From Reyranella humidisoli (GTDB taxonomy: Bacteria; Pseudomonadota; Alphaproteobacteria; Reyranellales; Reyranellaceae), in NCBI RefSeq assembly GCF_019039055.1, contig NZ_JAHOPB010000003.1:124001-188000 (forward strand): DNA of 64,000 nt, read 5' to 3'. Both the position numbers and the translations under genes were made by a program. How positions within the stretch are numbered: the stretch's first letter is position 1; the number at the start of each line of letters is the position of its first letter. Positions 1 to 8,388 of this stretch are shown in pieces. The notes beneath the pieces are model-generated. The model was not told the origin of the DNA and ran no database searches. It saw only the letters and a program-made list of their open reading frames with translations.

Positions 1-117
1 ACACGCTCCTTCGGCAGCATCGGCTTCCCGTTGTTCGTCGACGGGGTGATGTTCCTGATCATGGCGCTCGTCCTGATCTTCAAGCCCAGCGGCCTGTTCG
101 GCCGCCCACACCGGTAG
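1..117 (+). CDS. livH: branched-chain amino acid ABC transporter permease LivH, C-terminal fragment
   Basis: Only the last 38 codons are inside the window; the frame is open from base 1 to the TAG at 115-117. The visible tail ends with a hydrophobic segment followed by FKPSGLFGRP, the usual C-terminus of LivH-type inner-membrane permeases. The gene lies 6 bp before livM on the same strand, which supports the assignment. It would be one of the two membrane subunits of a high-affinity importer for leucine/isoleucine/valine-like substrates (family knowledge). The substrate cannot be deduced because the binding protein is not in view. Confidence 0.85.
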   Translation, partial: TRSFGSIGFPLFVDGVMFLIMALVLIFKPSGLFGRPHR

Positions 118-123
118 GCGGCG

Positions 124-1131
124 ATGGCGGGACGTTGGCGTGATCTCGGCCTCGCGCTACTGGGGCTCCTGCTGTTGCTGCTGGTGCCGCTGTTCGGTGC
201 CTCACCGGCAATCCGCGACTTCATCATGTTCGGCATGGCCTATGGGCTGCTGGCCATGTCGCTCAACCTGCTGATCGGCTACACCGGACTTGTGTCGTTC
301 GGCCATGCGATGTTCTTCGCCGCCGGTGCCTATGCATTCGGCCTTGCGATGCAGTCGGGCAAGTTTTCGATCCCGGGTGCTTTCCTGCTGGCGATGGCGT
401 TCACGGCGACGATGGCGCTGGTCGTCGGCGCCATCTGTGTGCGGCTGAACGAAATCTACTTCGCGTTCCTCACGCTCGCCTTCCAGATGCTGTTCTACAA
501 CGTCATCCTGGGCTGGGTGTCGTTCACGGGCGGCGACCAGGGATTGATGGGCGGTATCCCGCGGCCGAAGTTCCTGGGCATCGACCTCGCCGACCGGACA
601 CAGCTCTACATCTTCTGCTCCGTGGCGTTCGTCGTCTGCATCGCCATCCTGCGGCAGGTCGTGACATCCCCGTTCGGCTACACGCTGCGCATGATCCGCG
701 ACAATCAGGAGCGGGCGGCGTTCCTGGGCATCAACGTGCCGATGGTGAAGCTCGCGTGCTTCGTAATCTCCGCCTGCATCGCGGGCGTGGGCGGCATCCT
801 GCTGACCCTGTTCGTGTCCGGCGCCTATCCCAACTTCGGCTTCTGGACGACGTCGGGCGAGGCGATCTTCATGATCATGCTGGGGGGATCGAATGTCTTC
901 CTGGGGCCGCTGGTCGGGACGGTGATCCTGCGCCTGCTGAACGACATCACGGTCAGCTACACCAGCCACACTGAACTCGTGCTCGGAGTCGTGATCCTGG
1001 TGCTCGTGCTCGGCCTGCGCAAAGGCCCGCTCGACCTGCTGGCCGAGCGCTGGGAGAACCGGCGCCAGGCGGCGGCTCAGGCGGTGCGCGATGCGGCCGA
1101 CAAGGATGCGCAAAAGGGCAGGGACGGCTGA
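124..1131 (+). CDS. livM: branched-chain amino acid ABC transporter permease LivM
   Basis: Predicted 335-residue inner-membrane permease. Hydrophobic segments run through most of the protein, and the N-terminal part carries the family motif GYTGLVSFGHAMFFAAGAYA (about residues 50-70). The central RMIRDNQERAAFLGINV stretch is the cytoplasmic coupling loop that meets the ATPases. Length is typical for LivM. The ATG at 124 follows livH by 6 bp, and the TGA overlaps the spacer before livG by one base, so livH-livM-livG-livF form one transcript. The hydrophilic C-terminal tail (ERWENRRQAAAQ onward) is unremarkable. Confidence 0.93.
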   Translation: MAGRWRDLGLALLGLLLLLLVPLFGASPAIRDFIMFGMAYGLLAMSLNLLIGYTGLVSFGHAMFFAAGAYAFGLAMQSGKFSIPGAFLLAMAFTATMALVVGAICVRLNEIYFAFLTLAFQMLFYNVILGWVSFTGGDQGLMGGIPRPKFLGIDLADRTQLYIFCSVAFVVCIAILRQVVTSPFGYTLRMIRDNQERAAFLGINVPMVKLACFVISACIAGVGGILLTLFVSGAYPNFGFWTTSGEAIFMIMLGGSNVFLGPLVGTVILRLLNDITVSYTSHTELVLGVVILVLVLGLRKGPLDLLAERWENRRQAAAQAVRDAADKDAQKGRDG

Positions 1132-1132
1132 G

Positions 1133-1903
1133 ATGCTCAAGCTCGAGAATCTCAAGAAGTCCTTCGGCGGCGTCGCGGCCACCCGCGACGTGACGCTCGA
1201 CTTCGCCGACGGCTCGCTGAGCGCCATCATCGGTCCCAACGGCGCCGGCAAGACGACGCTGTTCAACCTGATCACCGGCCGCTTTCCCCCCGACTCCGGG
1301 CGCATCCTGCTGGCGGGCGAGAACATTGCAGGCCTGTCGCAACGGCGGATCGTGCGGCTTGGCATCGGCCGCGCCTTCCAGGTCGCCAGCCTGTTCCCGA
1401 CGCTCACCGTGACGGAGGCCCTCGCGGCTGCGGCTCAGGCGCATCAGCACCGCGAAACCGTACTCCGGTCGCCCTTTCCGCTCGCCGCGACCACGCGACA
1501 GGGCGATGAGATCATGGAACTGCTGGGGCTCACGCGGGTCGCCGGCATCCTCAGCCGCAATCTCAGCCACGGCGACCAGAAGCTGCTCGACATTGGCCTG
1601 GCGCTGGCGCTGGAGCCGAAGGTGCTGCTGCTCGACGAGCCGACCGCCGGCATGGGGCCCGAGGAACGCTGGCGGATGATCGAGACGGTCCAGCGCCTGT
1701 GGCGCGCCCGTCGCATGACCCTGATCTTCATCGAGCACGACATGGATATCGTCTTCAAGGTCGCCGAGACCGTTCGGGTCCTGTCCTACGGCGCGGTGCT
1801 CGCCGAGGGCACGCCCGACGAGGTCAGAACCAACCCGAAGGTCATCGAGGCCTATCTCGGCAAGTCCGCGCACGGAACTTCCGGACAAGGGGCGGCGGCA
1901 TGA
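1133..1903 (+). CDS. livG: branched-chain amino acid ABC transporter ATPase LivG
   Basis: ATP-binding subunit of 256 residues that energises LivH/LivM on the cytoplasmic face. Walker A is GPNGAGKTT and Walker B is KVLLLDEPTAGM. The signature position reads NLSHGDQKLLDIGLAL, an LSHGDQ variant of LSGGQ that is common in LivG-type proteins. I chose the ATG at 1133 because MLKLENLKKSFGG is the normal family N-terminus; an upstream in-frame start at 1091 would add 14 residues inside livM. The stop overlaps livF by 4 bases (ATGA). Confidence 0.93.
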   Translation: MLKLENLKKSFGGVAATRDVTLDFADGSLSAIIGPNGAGKTTLFNLITGRFPPDSGRILLAGENIAGLSQRRIVRLGIGRAFQVASLFPTLTVTEALAAAAQAHQHRETVLRSPFPLAATTRQGDEIMELLGLTRVAGILSRNLSHGDQKLLDIGLALALEPKVLLLDEPTAGMGPEERWRMIETVQRLWRARRMTLIFIEHDMDIVFKVAETVRVLSYGAVLAEGTPDEVRTNPKVIEAYLGKSAHGTSGQGAAA

Positions 1904-2616
1904 GCGCCGCGGAGATCCTGCGCGTCGAGGACATCGACGTTTTCTACGGCGCCAGCCAGATCCTGTTCGGCGTATCGTTCGGGGTGGAGAAGGGCCAGTC
2001 GCTCGCGCTGCTCGGCCGCAACGGCGCGGGCAAGAGCACGACGATGAAGTCGATCATCGGCATCGCGCCGGCCAAGCGTGGCACGGTCACCGTGCGGGGA
2101 ACGCCGGTGCAGATATTCACGCCCGATCGCATCGCGCGCGAGGGTGTCGGGTTCGTGCCCGAGGACCGGCAGATCTTTCCCGAGCATTCGGTCGACGACA
2201 ATCTCAGGATTGCGATCAAGCCGGGCATCGGCGGCCGGATCGACTGGACGCTGGAGAAGATCTACGACGTTTTCCCGATACTGGCCTCGATGCGCGGCCG
2301 CATGGGCGGTCGCCTGTCCGGCGGCGAGCAGCAGATGCTCACCATCGCGCGCACGCTCATGGGCAATCCGGACGTGGTGCTGCTGGACGAGCCCAGCGAG
2401 GGGCTGGCGCCGATCATCGTCGAGAAGATCGGCGAACTGATCCAGCGCCTGCGCGACATGGGCACGACCCTGATCGTGGCCGAGCAGAACATGCATTTCT
2501 GCCTCGATATCGCCAGCCATGTCGCGGTGATCGACAAGGGTCATATCGTCTTCCGCGGCTCGATCGACGAGCTGCGCGCCAACGACGACGTGAAGAAGCG
2601 CTACCTGGCCGTCTGA
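1900..2616 (+). CDS. livF: branched-chain amino acid ABC transporter ATPase LivF
   Basis: Second ATPase of the Liv system, 238 residues from the ATG at 1900 that overlaps the livG stop. Walker A is GRNGAGKST, the signature is RLSGGEQQML, and Walker B is VVLLDEPSEGL followed by the AEQNMHFCL switch region, as is typical of LivF. The start is set by the ATGA overlap and by the family N-terminus (MSAAEILRVEDIDVFYG). The last 16 bases overlap the 3' end of the convergent histidine kinase gene, so the operon ends here. Confidence 0.93.
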   Translation: MSAAEILRVEDIDVFYGASQILFGVSFGVEKGQSLALLGRNGAGKSTTMKSIIGIAPAKRGTVTVRGTPVQIFTPDRIAREGVGFVPEDRQIFPEHSVDDNLRIAIKPGIGGRIDWTLEKIYDVFPILASMRGRMGGRLSGGEQQMLTIARTLMGNPDVVLLDEPSEGLAPIIVEKIGELIQRLRDMGTTLIVAEQNMHFCLDIASHVAVIDKGHIVFRGSIDELRANDDVKKRYLAV

Positions 2617-3986
2617 AGGACGACGCGCAGCCCGGGCTTTGCATCCTCGAGCCGGATCGTGAGCCCATGCAGGCCCGCGATCGCCTTGACCATGGCGAGG
2701 CCGAGGCCGCTGCCGGAGGTCGATCGGCTGCGGTCGAGCCGGTAGAAGCGGTCGAACACCTTGTCGCGCTCGGAAGCGGGGATGCCGGGGCCATTGTCGG
2801 CCACCTCGATCTCGAACCCGTCGTCCTGGCGCTTCAGGCCAAGCCGGACTTTCGTGCCCGCTTGCGTGTGGCGCAGCGCGTTTTCCAGCAGGTTGGAGAC
2901 GAGCTGCGCGATCAGCTGGCGGTCGCCGGTCATGGTGGCGCCGGGCTCCACCCGCACGTCGAGAGCACGCTCGCAATCCTCCGCGACAGGCTCGTAGGTC
3001 TCGCCCAGGCTCGTCAGCAAGGCCGAGACGTCGAACGGTGCGAAGCCGCTCTTCTGGGCTCCGGCCTCGACCTGGGCGATGCGCAGCAAGGCCGAGAAGG
3101 TCTCCAGCAGCGCGTCGGCCTCCTCGATGGCGGCGTCGGTGGCGGCGCTGTAGTCGGCCACCGTGGTGGCTCGTTCGCGGGCATCCTCGAGCTGCTGGCG
3201 CAGCCGGCCGAGCGGGGTGCGCAGGTCGTGGGCGATGTCGCTCGATACCTGCCGCAGCCCATCCATGAGCTGCTGGATTCGCGCCAGCATGGCGTTGAGG
3301 CTGGCCACGAGCTGGTCGATCTCGTCGTGGGTGCCGCGCTCGGGGATTCGGGCGGAAAGATCGCCTTCCATGATCGCGCGGCTGGTGCGCGTGATCGTGT
3401 CGATGCGCCGGAGGAAATTGCTGCCGAGCAGCGCGCCGCCGGCGATGGCGAGCAGCAGGGTGAGGCCGCCGGACCAGGCGAAGGCGCGGATGATGGCGCG
3501 CTGCATGTCGACCAGGCGATTGGCGTCCTGCGCCACCAGCAGGAACGATCCGTCGGGCAGCGTCAGGCCGAAGCCGGTAAGCTTGGGGCGCTCGCCGGCG
3601 CGCTCGGGGTCGATGGGCTCCGGCTGTTCGCCCTGGGGCTCGAAGTCGACGGCGCCGTTGACCGGCGGCATGCCGGGCAAGTTGCCGACGACCACCCGGC
3701 GGTTGGGTGCCTGCAGCAGGTAGAAGATCGGTCCCTTGGTGCGGAAGTTGATTCGCCGGGTGATCTGCTCGGCCAGTCCCGCGAGCCCGGTGCGGCGATG
3801 GACTTCGGCGAGCTGGTAGGCCTCGGAGCGCAGCACCGCCGCCATGTCGTTCTGCATCGCCGCGGTCGCGGTCCAGTAGACGCTCACGAACAGCACGGCC
3901 GCCGACAGGATGAACAGCACCGCGTAGAGCAGCGGCAGGCGGAAGCTCGCCGAGCGCAGGATCCTAGTCAGGCGCGCGGATGACAT
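2601..3986 (-). CDS. two-component sensor histidine kinase
   Basis: 461-residue membrane sensor kinase. A first membrane helix (about 16-40) is followed by a periplasmic loop of roughly 125 residues, a second helix (about 168-190) and a HAMP linker (about 190-240). The HisKA helix carries the phospho-acceptor in SSDIAHDLRTPLGRL (His253). The ATPase domain shows the N box (NLLENALRHT), G1 (VADNGPGIP) and G2 (GSGLGLAMVKAI). It is translated after the response regulator with a 23-base overlap, so the two form one unit. Overall form is the CzcS/QseC class. The signal is unknown; the divergent HtrA-type protease gene suggests envelope stress, but that is inference. Confidence 0.88.
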   Translation of the reverse strand: MSSARLTRILRSASFRLPLLYAVLFILSAAVLFVSVYWTATAAMQNDMAAVLRSEAYQLAEVHRRTGLAGLAEQITRRINFRTKGPIFYLLQAPNRRVVVGNLPGMPPVNGAVDFEPQGEQPEPIDPERAGERPKLTGFGLTLPDGSFLLVAQDANRLVDMQRAIIRAFAWSGGLTLLLAIAGGALLGSNFLRRIDTITRTSRAIMEGDLSARIPERGTHDEIDQLVASLNAMLARIQQLMDGLRQVSSDIAHDLRTPLGRLRQQLEDARERATTVADYSAATDAAIEEADALLETFSALLRIAQVEAGAQKSGFAPFDVSALLTSLGETYEPVAEDCERALDVRVEPGATMTGDRQLIAQLVSNLLENALRHTQAGTKVRLGLKRQDDGFEIEVADNGPGIPASERDKVFDRFYRLDRSRSTSGSGLGLAMVKAIAGLHGLTIRLEDAKPGLRVVLQTAR

Positions 3987-4638
3987 AGCCGGCCCCCCTG
4001 ATCGTATGGAGAAGCGGCTTGTCGAAGCCCTTGTCGATCTTGGAGCGGAGGCGGCTGATGTGCGTCTCGACGATGTTGGTCTTGGGATCGAAATGGAAGT
4101 CCCAGACCTTCTCCAGCAGCATGGTGCGCGTCACCACCTCGCCGGCATGGCGCAGCAGGTATTCGAGGACCTTGAACTCCTGGGCCAGCAGCTCGATGCG
4201 CTTGCCGGCGCGCGTCACCGTGCGGGCCAGCAGGTCCATCTCCAGGTCACCGACGACCAGTGACGTGGCGGCCACGATCGGCGGACGCCGCGAGAGGGCG
4301 CCAATGCGCGCCCGGAGTTCGGCGAAGGCGAAGGGCTTGGTGAGATAGTCGTCGGCGCCGGCTTCGAGGCCGGCCACCCGGTCGTCGACGCCGCCCATGG
4401 TCGTCAGGAACAGGACCGGCGCCTTCACGCCGGAGGCGCGGGCCGCCTTCACGAGCGACAGCCCGTCCATCTGCGGCAGCATGCGGTCGACGATCAGAAC
4501 GTCGTATTTCTCGCCGGTGGCGAGGTACAGGCCGTCGCGCCCGTTGTCGGCATGGTCGACCACGTGGCCGTGCTCGCGCAGGCCCTTGGCGATGTAATCG
4601 GCGGTTTGCTTGTCGTCTTCGACGAGGAGGATCTTCAC
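3964..4638 (-). CDS. OmpR/PhoB-family response regulator
   Basis: 224-residue transcription regulator. The receiver domain (1-115) has the acidic pair D8/D9, the phospho-acceptor Asp51 in VLIVDRMLPQMDG, and the Lys in YLTKPFAF. A winged-helix DNA-binding domain follows (about 125-220), with TRTMLLEKVWDFHFDPKTN and the C-terminal IRGAGYVIR hairpin typical of the OmpR class. The start is GTG at 4636-4638. It partners the overlapping histidine kinase gene. The 135-bp gap to the divergent degP-like gene is the natural place for its binding site, but I could not identify a clear direct repeat there. Confidence 0.9.
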   Translation of the reverse strand: MKILLVEDDKQTADYIAKGLREHGHVVDHADNGRDGLYLATGEKYDVLIVDRMLPQMDGLSLVKAARASGVKAPVLFLTTMGGVDDRVAGLEAGADDYLTKPFAFAELRARIGALSRRPPIVAATSLVVGDLEMDLLARTVTRAGKRIELLAQEFKVLEYLLRHAGEVVTRTMLLEKVWDFHFDPKTNIVETHISRLRSKIDKGFDKPLLHTIRGAGYVIRAPD

Positions 4639-4773
4639 GGCGCCCGTCTATCCGGCGCCGGCTCCCGGCGCAACGTTCCCCAACTATACAAACATTCAAT
4701 CCTGCGGCCATCAGGGCGCTACGGGTCCTCCCCCATATTCCGCTCACCCCCCAAGGAGGAGGCTGTAGTTATC

Positions 4774-6288
4774 ATGACCAAGACCAAGTCCCGTATCCTG
4801 ACTGCCCTGGCGCTCACCACCGCCCTGACGGCGCCTGCCCTGATCGCCCCGATGTTCACCGCCCCCGCGGCCATCGCCGGCCAGACGGCCATGCCCGTTC
4901 AGGACTTCTCGGACCTGGCCGCCAAGGTGACCCCTGCGGTCGTCAACGTCGCCGTCACCATGAAGGCCGGCGCGGACGACGACGGCGAGGCCCGCATGTC
5001 GGACTCGCAGCAGAAGCAGATGGAAGAGTTCATGAAGCGCTTTTCGGAGCGTTTCGGCCAGCCGATGCAGCCGGGTCGCCCGGACGGCAAGGGCCGCCCG
5101 CAGTCGAAGGACAAGGCCCAGGCCGTCGGCACGGGCTTCATCGTCGACGCCAAGGGCGTGATCGTCACCAACTATCACGTCGTCGGCAAGGCCGACTCGA
5201 TCACGATCACCATGGCGGACGGCACCAAGCTGCCGGCCAAGATGGTGGGCGGCGACGAGAAGACCGACCTGGCCGTGCTCAAGGTCGAGAGCGACAAGCC
5301 GCTCCCGTTCGTCTCGTTCGGTGACGCGACCAAGATCCGCGTCGGCCAGCCGGTGATGGCGGTGGGCAACCCGTTCGGCCTCGGTGGCACCGTGACGACG
5401 GGCATCGTGTCGGCGCGCGGCCGTGACATCCACTCCGGTCCGTTCGACGACTACATCCAGACCGATGCGGCCATCAATCGCGGCAATTCGGGCGGCCCGC
5501 TGTTCGACATGGACGGCAACGTGATCGGCATCAACACGGCCATCTACTCGCCGACCGGCGGCAGCATCGGCCTGGGCTTCGCCATCCCGTCCTCTCTGGC
5601 GCAGCCGGTGGTCGCGGAGCTGAAGGACAGCGGCCGGGTCGAGCGTGGACTGCTCGGTGTCCAGATCCAGCCTGTCTCGAAGGCGATCGCCGAGAGCCTG
5701 TCGCTCAAGGACGAGAAGGGCGCCCTGGTGGCGGTGGTCCAGCCGGACAGCGCGGCACTCGCCGCCGGTGTCCAGTCGGGTGACGTGATCATGAGCGTCG
5801 ACGGCAAGAAGATCGACGGCATCAAGGAGCTGACCCGCACCATCTCCGCGGTCAAGCCCGGTAACTCGGTGAAGCTGGGTGTCTGGCGCGACGGCAAGGA
5901 GATGAGCCTGACCGCCAAGGTCGGTGGCCAGAAGGACGACGCGATCGTCAAGGCCAGCGCCGACGGCAAGGGCCCGGCCGCCAAGGCCGAGCCGATGGCC
6001 TACGGTGTCTCGCTGGCGCCGCTCTCTGCGGAGGCGCGCAAGCAGCTCGGCCTCGATGGCGACGTGAAGGGTGTGGTGGTTGCCACGGTCGAGCCGGGTA
6101 GCCCGGCAGACGACCAGGGCCTCAAGGCCGGCGACATCCTCCAGCAGGTCGGCAAGGACGCCGTCGACAGCCCGAAGGTGGCCGTCGAGAAGCTCAAGGA
6201 AGCGAAGACCACCGGCAAGCCGGTGCTCATGAAAGTGTTTCGAGAGGGGATGACGCGCTTTGTCGCTATCTCTCCCCGGGCGGCCTAG
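4774..6288 (+). CDS. degP: DegP/HtrA-type periplasmic serine protease (Do family)
   Basis: 504-residue envelope protease/chaperone. A cleavable signal peptide ends near residue 35 (AAIAGQ). The trypsin-like domain shows the complete triad: His135 (VTNYHVVGK), Asp165 (KTDLAVLKV) and Ser239 (NRGNSGGPLF). Two PDZ domains follow (about 270-370 and 400-500), the normal DegP/DegQ layout for degrading or refolding damaged periplasmic proteins. The region about 66-115 is a charged linker rich in Gln and Lys, comparable to the LA loop. The ATG at 4774 is preferred: it has an AAGGAGGA ribosome site at 4753-4760 and gives a good signal peptide. The two-component pair lies divergent to it. Confidence 0.93.
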   Translation: MTKTKSRILTALALTTALTAPALIAPMFTAPAAIAGQTAMPVQDFSDLAAKVTPAVVNVAVTMKAGADDDGEARMSDSQQKQMEEFMKRFSERFGQPMQPGRPDGKGRPQSKDKAQAVGTGFIVDAKGVIVTNYHVVGKADSITITMADGTKLPAKMVGGDEKTDLAVLKVESDKPLPFVSFGDATKIRVGQPVMAVGNPFGLGGTVTTGIVSARGRDIHSGPFDDYIQTDAAINRGNSGGPLFDMDGNVIGINTAIYSPTGGSIGLGFAIPSSLAQPVVAELKDSGRVERGLLGVQIQPVSKAIAESLSLKDEKGALVAVVQPDSAALAAGVQSGDVIMSVDGKKIDGIKELTRTISAVKPGNSVKLGVWRDGKEMSLTAKVGGQKDDAIVKASADGKGPAAKAEPMAYGVSLAPLSAEARKQLGLDGDVKGVVVATVEPGSPADDQGLKAGDILQQVGKDAVDSPKVAVEKLKEAKTTGKPVLMKVFREGMTRFVAISPRAA

Positions 6289-6301
6289 CAAACCTCTCGA
6301 T

Positions 6302-6327
6302 CGGTCGGAGCCTTAGGGCTCCGACCG
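6302..6327. terminator. strong hairpin after the degP-like gene
   Basis: Perfect 11-bp inverted repeat (6302-6312 with 6317-6327) and a 4-base TTAG loop, 13 bp after the protease stop codon. There is no run of T after it, so it may stabilise the 3' end or act with Rho rather than alone. Confidence 0.55.
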
Positions 6328-6417
6328 TAGCCTTCTACTCAAGCGTAGCGCTTGTTCTTCGAGGTTGAAGCGGAGCCATTATCTTTCCCCGGATGGCCGA
6401 GCGAACCTCTGTAAGAG

Positions 6418-6450
6418 GCCGGCGGTGGCCCCACCATCGCCGGCTTTCTT
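6418..6450 (+). terminator. probable intrinsic terminator
   Basis: An 11-bp stem with one G-U pair (6418-6428 with 6434-6444) and a 5-base loop is followed by TTTCTT. It is the second hairpin downstream of the degP-like gene and the better terminator of the two. Confidence 0.55.
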
Positions 6451-6477
6451 ACAACCGACGCCTTCTCTCAGGGGGGC

Positions 6478-6510
6478 CGCGTCATTCCCGGCGAAGACCG
6501 GGAAGACGCG
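6478..6510. repeat. REP-like palindromic element
   Basis: Inverted repeat with two stem blocks (6478-6483 with 6505-6510, and 6485-6491 with 6498-6504) separated by a single bulged A, with a 6-base loop. The core GTCATTCCCGGCGAAGACCG resembles short dispersed intergenic palindromes common in alphaproteobacterial genomes. Only this copy was noticed in the window. Confidence 0.4.
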
Positions 6511-6573
6511 ATCATGAGGGGGAGCGGGAGGTCCGCAGCCTGGTGTGGCGGTGCTGCGGATCTCCCCAACCCC

Positions 6574-7590
6574 TCAGGCGCCGACTGTAAAGGCCGGCAT
6601 CACTTCCTTGGCGAGCAATTCGACCGAGCGTGCCGACTCCTCGAACGTCAAGTCGCCGAAGGCCAGGCGGAAAAGGCAGTAGTTGATGCCGGAGGTCTCG
6701 TTGTCGCGCCGGAGCCGGTCGCGCACGGTCGCAGGTGAACCTGCCACGATGTAACCGGCCTCCAGGGCGTTCTCGAATTCGGCGGGGATCATCTGACGGG
6801 GGAGGCCCACGCCATGGGCGCGCCACAGGTGGATGAGCGCATCGTACCAGAGCGCGAACGCACGCTTGGCGGCTGACCGCGCCTCCACATCGGTATCGCC
6901 CACCACGACATGGCGGCTCAGCCCGATCAGCGGCATGTCGGCGTCGGCCCGCCCCAGCGCCTTCCAGGCCGCGCGATAGCGGGTCGAGAACCGCCCGACG
7001 CCTTCGGCATTCATCCCGACCACCGCGTTGCAGCCCTGTTGCGCCAGGCGATCGGCGCTTTCGAGCGAGTTTGCGCCGTACCAGAGCGGCGGGTGCGGCT
7101 GCTGTACCGGTCGCATCTCTATCGGCACGTCCGTGAACGTGAAGTACTTGCCCTCGTGTTGGAGCCGCCGCTCCGTCAGTCCCTTCAGCAGTACTGTCAG
7201 CGCTTCGGCAAAGCGCTCCGCGCCGGTGGCCGGGTCGACGCCGAAGTAGCCGACCTCGTAAGGCGAGATGCCGCGCCCGACACCGAGTTCCAGCCGACCT
7301 CCGCTCATCTGGTCGAGCATGCAGATCTCGTCGATCAGACGCAGGGGGTGATAGAGGTTGACCGTGTAGACCAGTGGCCCGAAGCGCAGGGTCTTCGTGC
7401 GCTGGGCGACTGCAGCGAGAAAGACGCTGGGCGAGGGGGCCATGCCGAGTGGCGTCGCGTGATGTTCTGCCAGGTGATAGGCGTGAAAGCCCGCACGCTC
7501 GTAGAGCTCGATAAGCTTCAGCCTGTCGTCGAACTGCTGCCCGAGGTCGGGACCGGCACGGTCCATATGATCGAAGACGCCGAACTTCAT
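6574..7590 (-). CDS. LLM-class (bacterial luciferase-like) flavin-dependent oxidoreductase
   Basis: 338-residue TIM-barrel flavoenzyme of the luciferase-like monooxygenase group, expected to use reduced FMN or F420-like flavin and O2. Family features include the N-terminal MKFGVFDHMD strand, YHLAEHHATPLG (about 39-50), RLELGVGRGISPYE (about 110-123) and PLWYGANSLESADRLAQQG (about 170-190). Length is typical. The gene stands alone between hairpins on its 3' side and a 296-bp gap on its 5' side. An inverted repeat at 6531-6539/6553-6561 lies just after its stop. The substrate cannot be assigned from sequence. Confidence 0.85.
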   Translation of the reverse strand: MKFGVFDHMDRAGPDLGQQFDDRLKLIELYERAGFHAYHLAEHHATPLGMAPSPSVFLAAVAQRTKTLRFGPLVYTVNLYHPLRLIDEICMLDQMSGGRLELGVGRGISPYEVGYFGVDPATGAERFAEALTVLLKGLTERRLQHEGKYFTFTDVPIEMRPVQQPHPPLWYGANSLESADRLAQQGCNAVVGMNAEGVGRFSTRYRAAWKALGRADADMPLIGLSRHVVVGDTDVEARSAAKRAFALWYDALIHLWRAHGVGLPRQMIPAEFENALEAGYIVAGSPATVRDRLRRDNETSGINYCLFRLAFGDLTFEESARSVELLAKEVMPAFTVGA

Positions 7591-7886
7591 GGTCGTTTCC
7601 CCGCTTTCAAGTCTTGGCGCGACGCGGACCGGCGGCTCACAGCAGATCGCGCCAATCGTAGCTTTTTTGCACGCCAGGTTGTTGCGCGGCGTCGATCATC
7701 AAGGCTCAGTCGAGCGAAAGGCGGGTTCGTCGGTATGTGCCAGGCTGCCGGAAGGGTTGCCTTGGTGCAGGTCAGCGCGATAGCTGAATCCCGAAAGTGA
7801 ACGTTGCTTGCAGGGCGTGCCGTGGACCCGAAGCGTGATGGCGACCCATCGGGTGAATGGTGAGCGGTTCACGCCGACGAGGTGGA
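7591..7886. other. intergenic region, no gene supported
   Basis: 296 bp between two minus-strand genes. Short open frames cross it on both strands, but none has a convincing ribosome site or recognisable protein. It should contain the promoter of the luciferase-like gene, which I could not place. Confidence 0.4.
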
Positions 7887-8375
7887 TCACAGCGCGCGCT
7901 TCTTCGAGGAGATGACGCCGCTGGCGATGCCGTGCCACTCGATGGTGCCGGCGAGGCGGGAATGCTCGATCTTGGGGCAGCGATTCATAACCACCTTGAG
8001 CCCGGCCTTTTCGGCGCGCTCGGCGGCTTCCATGTTCACCACGCCGAGCTGCATCCAGACGACCTTGGCGCCATGCCTGATCGCCTCGTCGGTGATCGGC
8101 CCGGCGGCCTCGGAATTGCGAAAGATGTCGACCATGTCGGCCTTTACCGGCAGTTCGTCCAGCGAGCCATAGACCTTCTGGCCGAGGATCTCCTGGCCCT
8201 TGGCGGCGGGATTGACCGGAATGACCTTGTAACTGCGGTCCAGCAGATATTTCGCAGCAAAGAAGCTGGGTCGATTCCAGTTGGCCGATAGGCCGACCAT
8301 GGCGATAGTCTTCGTGTCGCGCAGGATCTTGCGCAGGTAGAGATCGTCATAGCGGTCGCTGAAGGCGGCTTTCAT
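7887..8375 (-). CDS. CoA-binding domain protein (YccU-like)
   Basis: 162-residue single-domain protein with a CoA-binding Rossmann fold like the N-terminal part of acyl-CoA synthetase (NDP-forming). Motifs are TIAMVGLSANWNRPSFFAAKYL (about 20-41, glycine turn), YKVIPVNPAAKGQEI and VVWMQLGVVNMEAAE. The true start is taken as the ATG at 8373-8375 (MKAAFSDRYDDLYL), the usual family N-terminus; an upstream in-frame start would run into the divergent gene. Its cellular role is unknown across the family. It is divergent from the flavin oxidoreductase with starts only 13 bp apart. Confidence 0.82.
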   Translation of the reverse strand: MKAAFSDRYDDLYLRKILRDTKTIAMVGLSANWNRPSFFAAKYLLDRSYKVIPVNPAAKGQEILGQKVYGSLDELPVKADMVDIFRNSEAAGPITDEAIRHGAKVVWMQLGVVNMEAAERAEKAGLKVVMNRCPKIEHSRLAGTIEWHGIASGVISSKKRAL

Positions 8376-8388
8376 GGGGGGATTATAC

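Noticed and set aside
7699-7938. 79-codon minus-strand frame in the gap before the CoA-binding gene
   Set aside because: No ribosome site, no recognisable pattern, and it runs into the 3' end of the CoA-binding gene.
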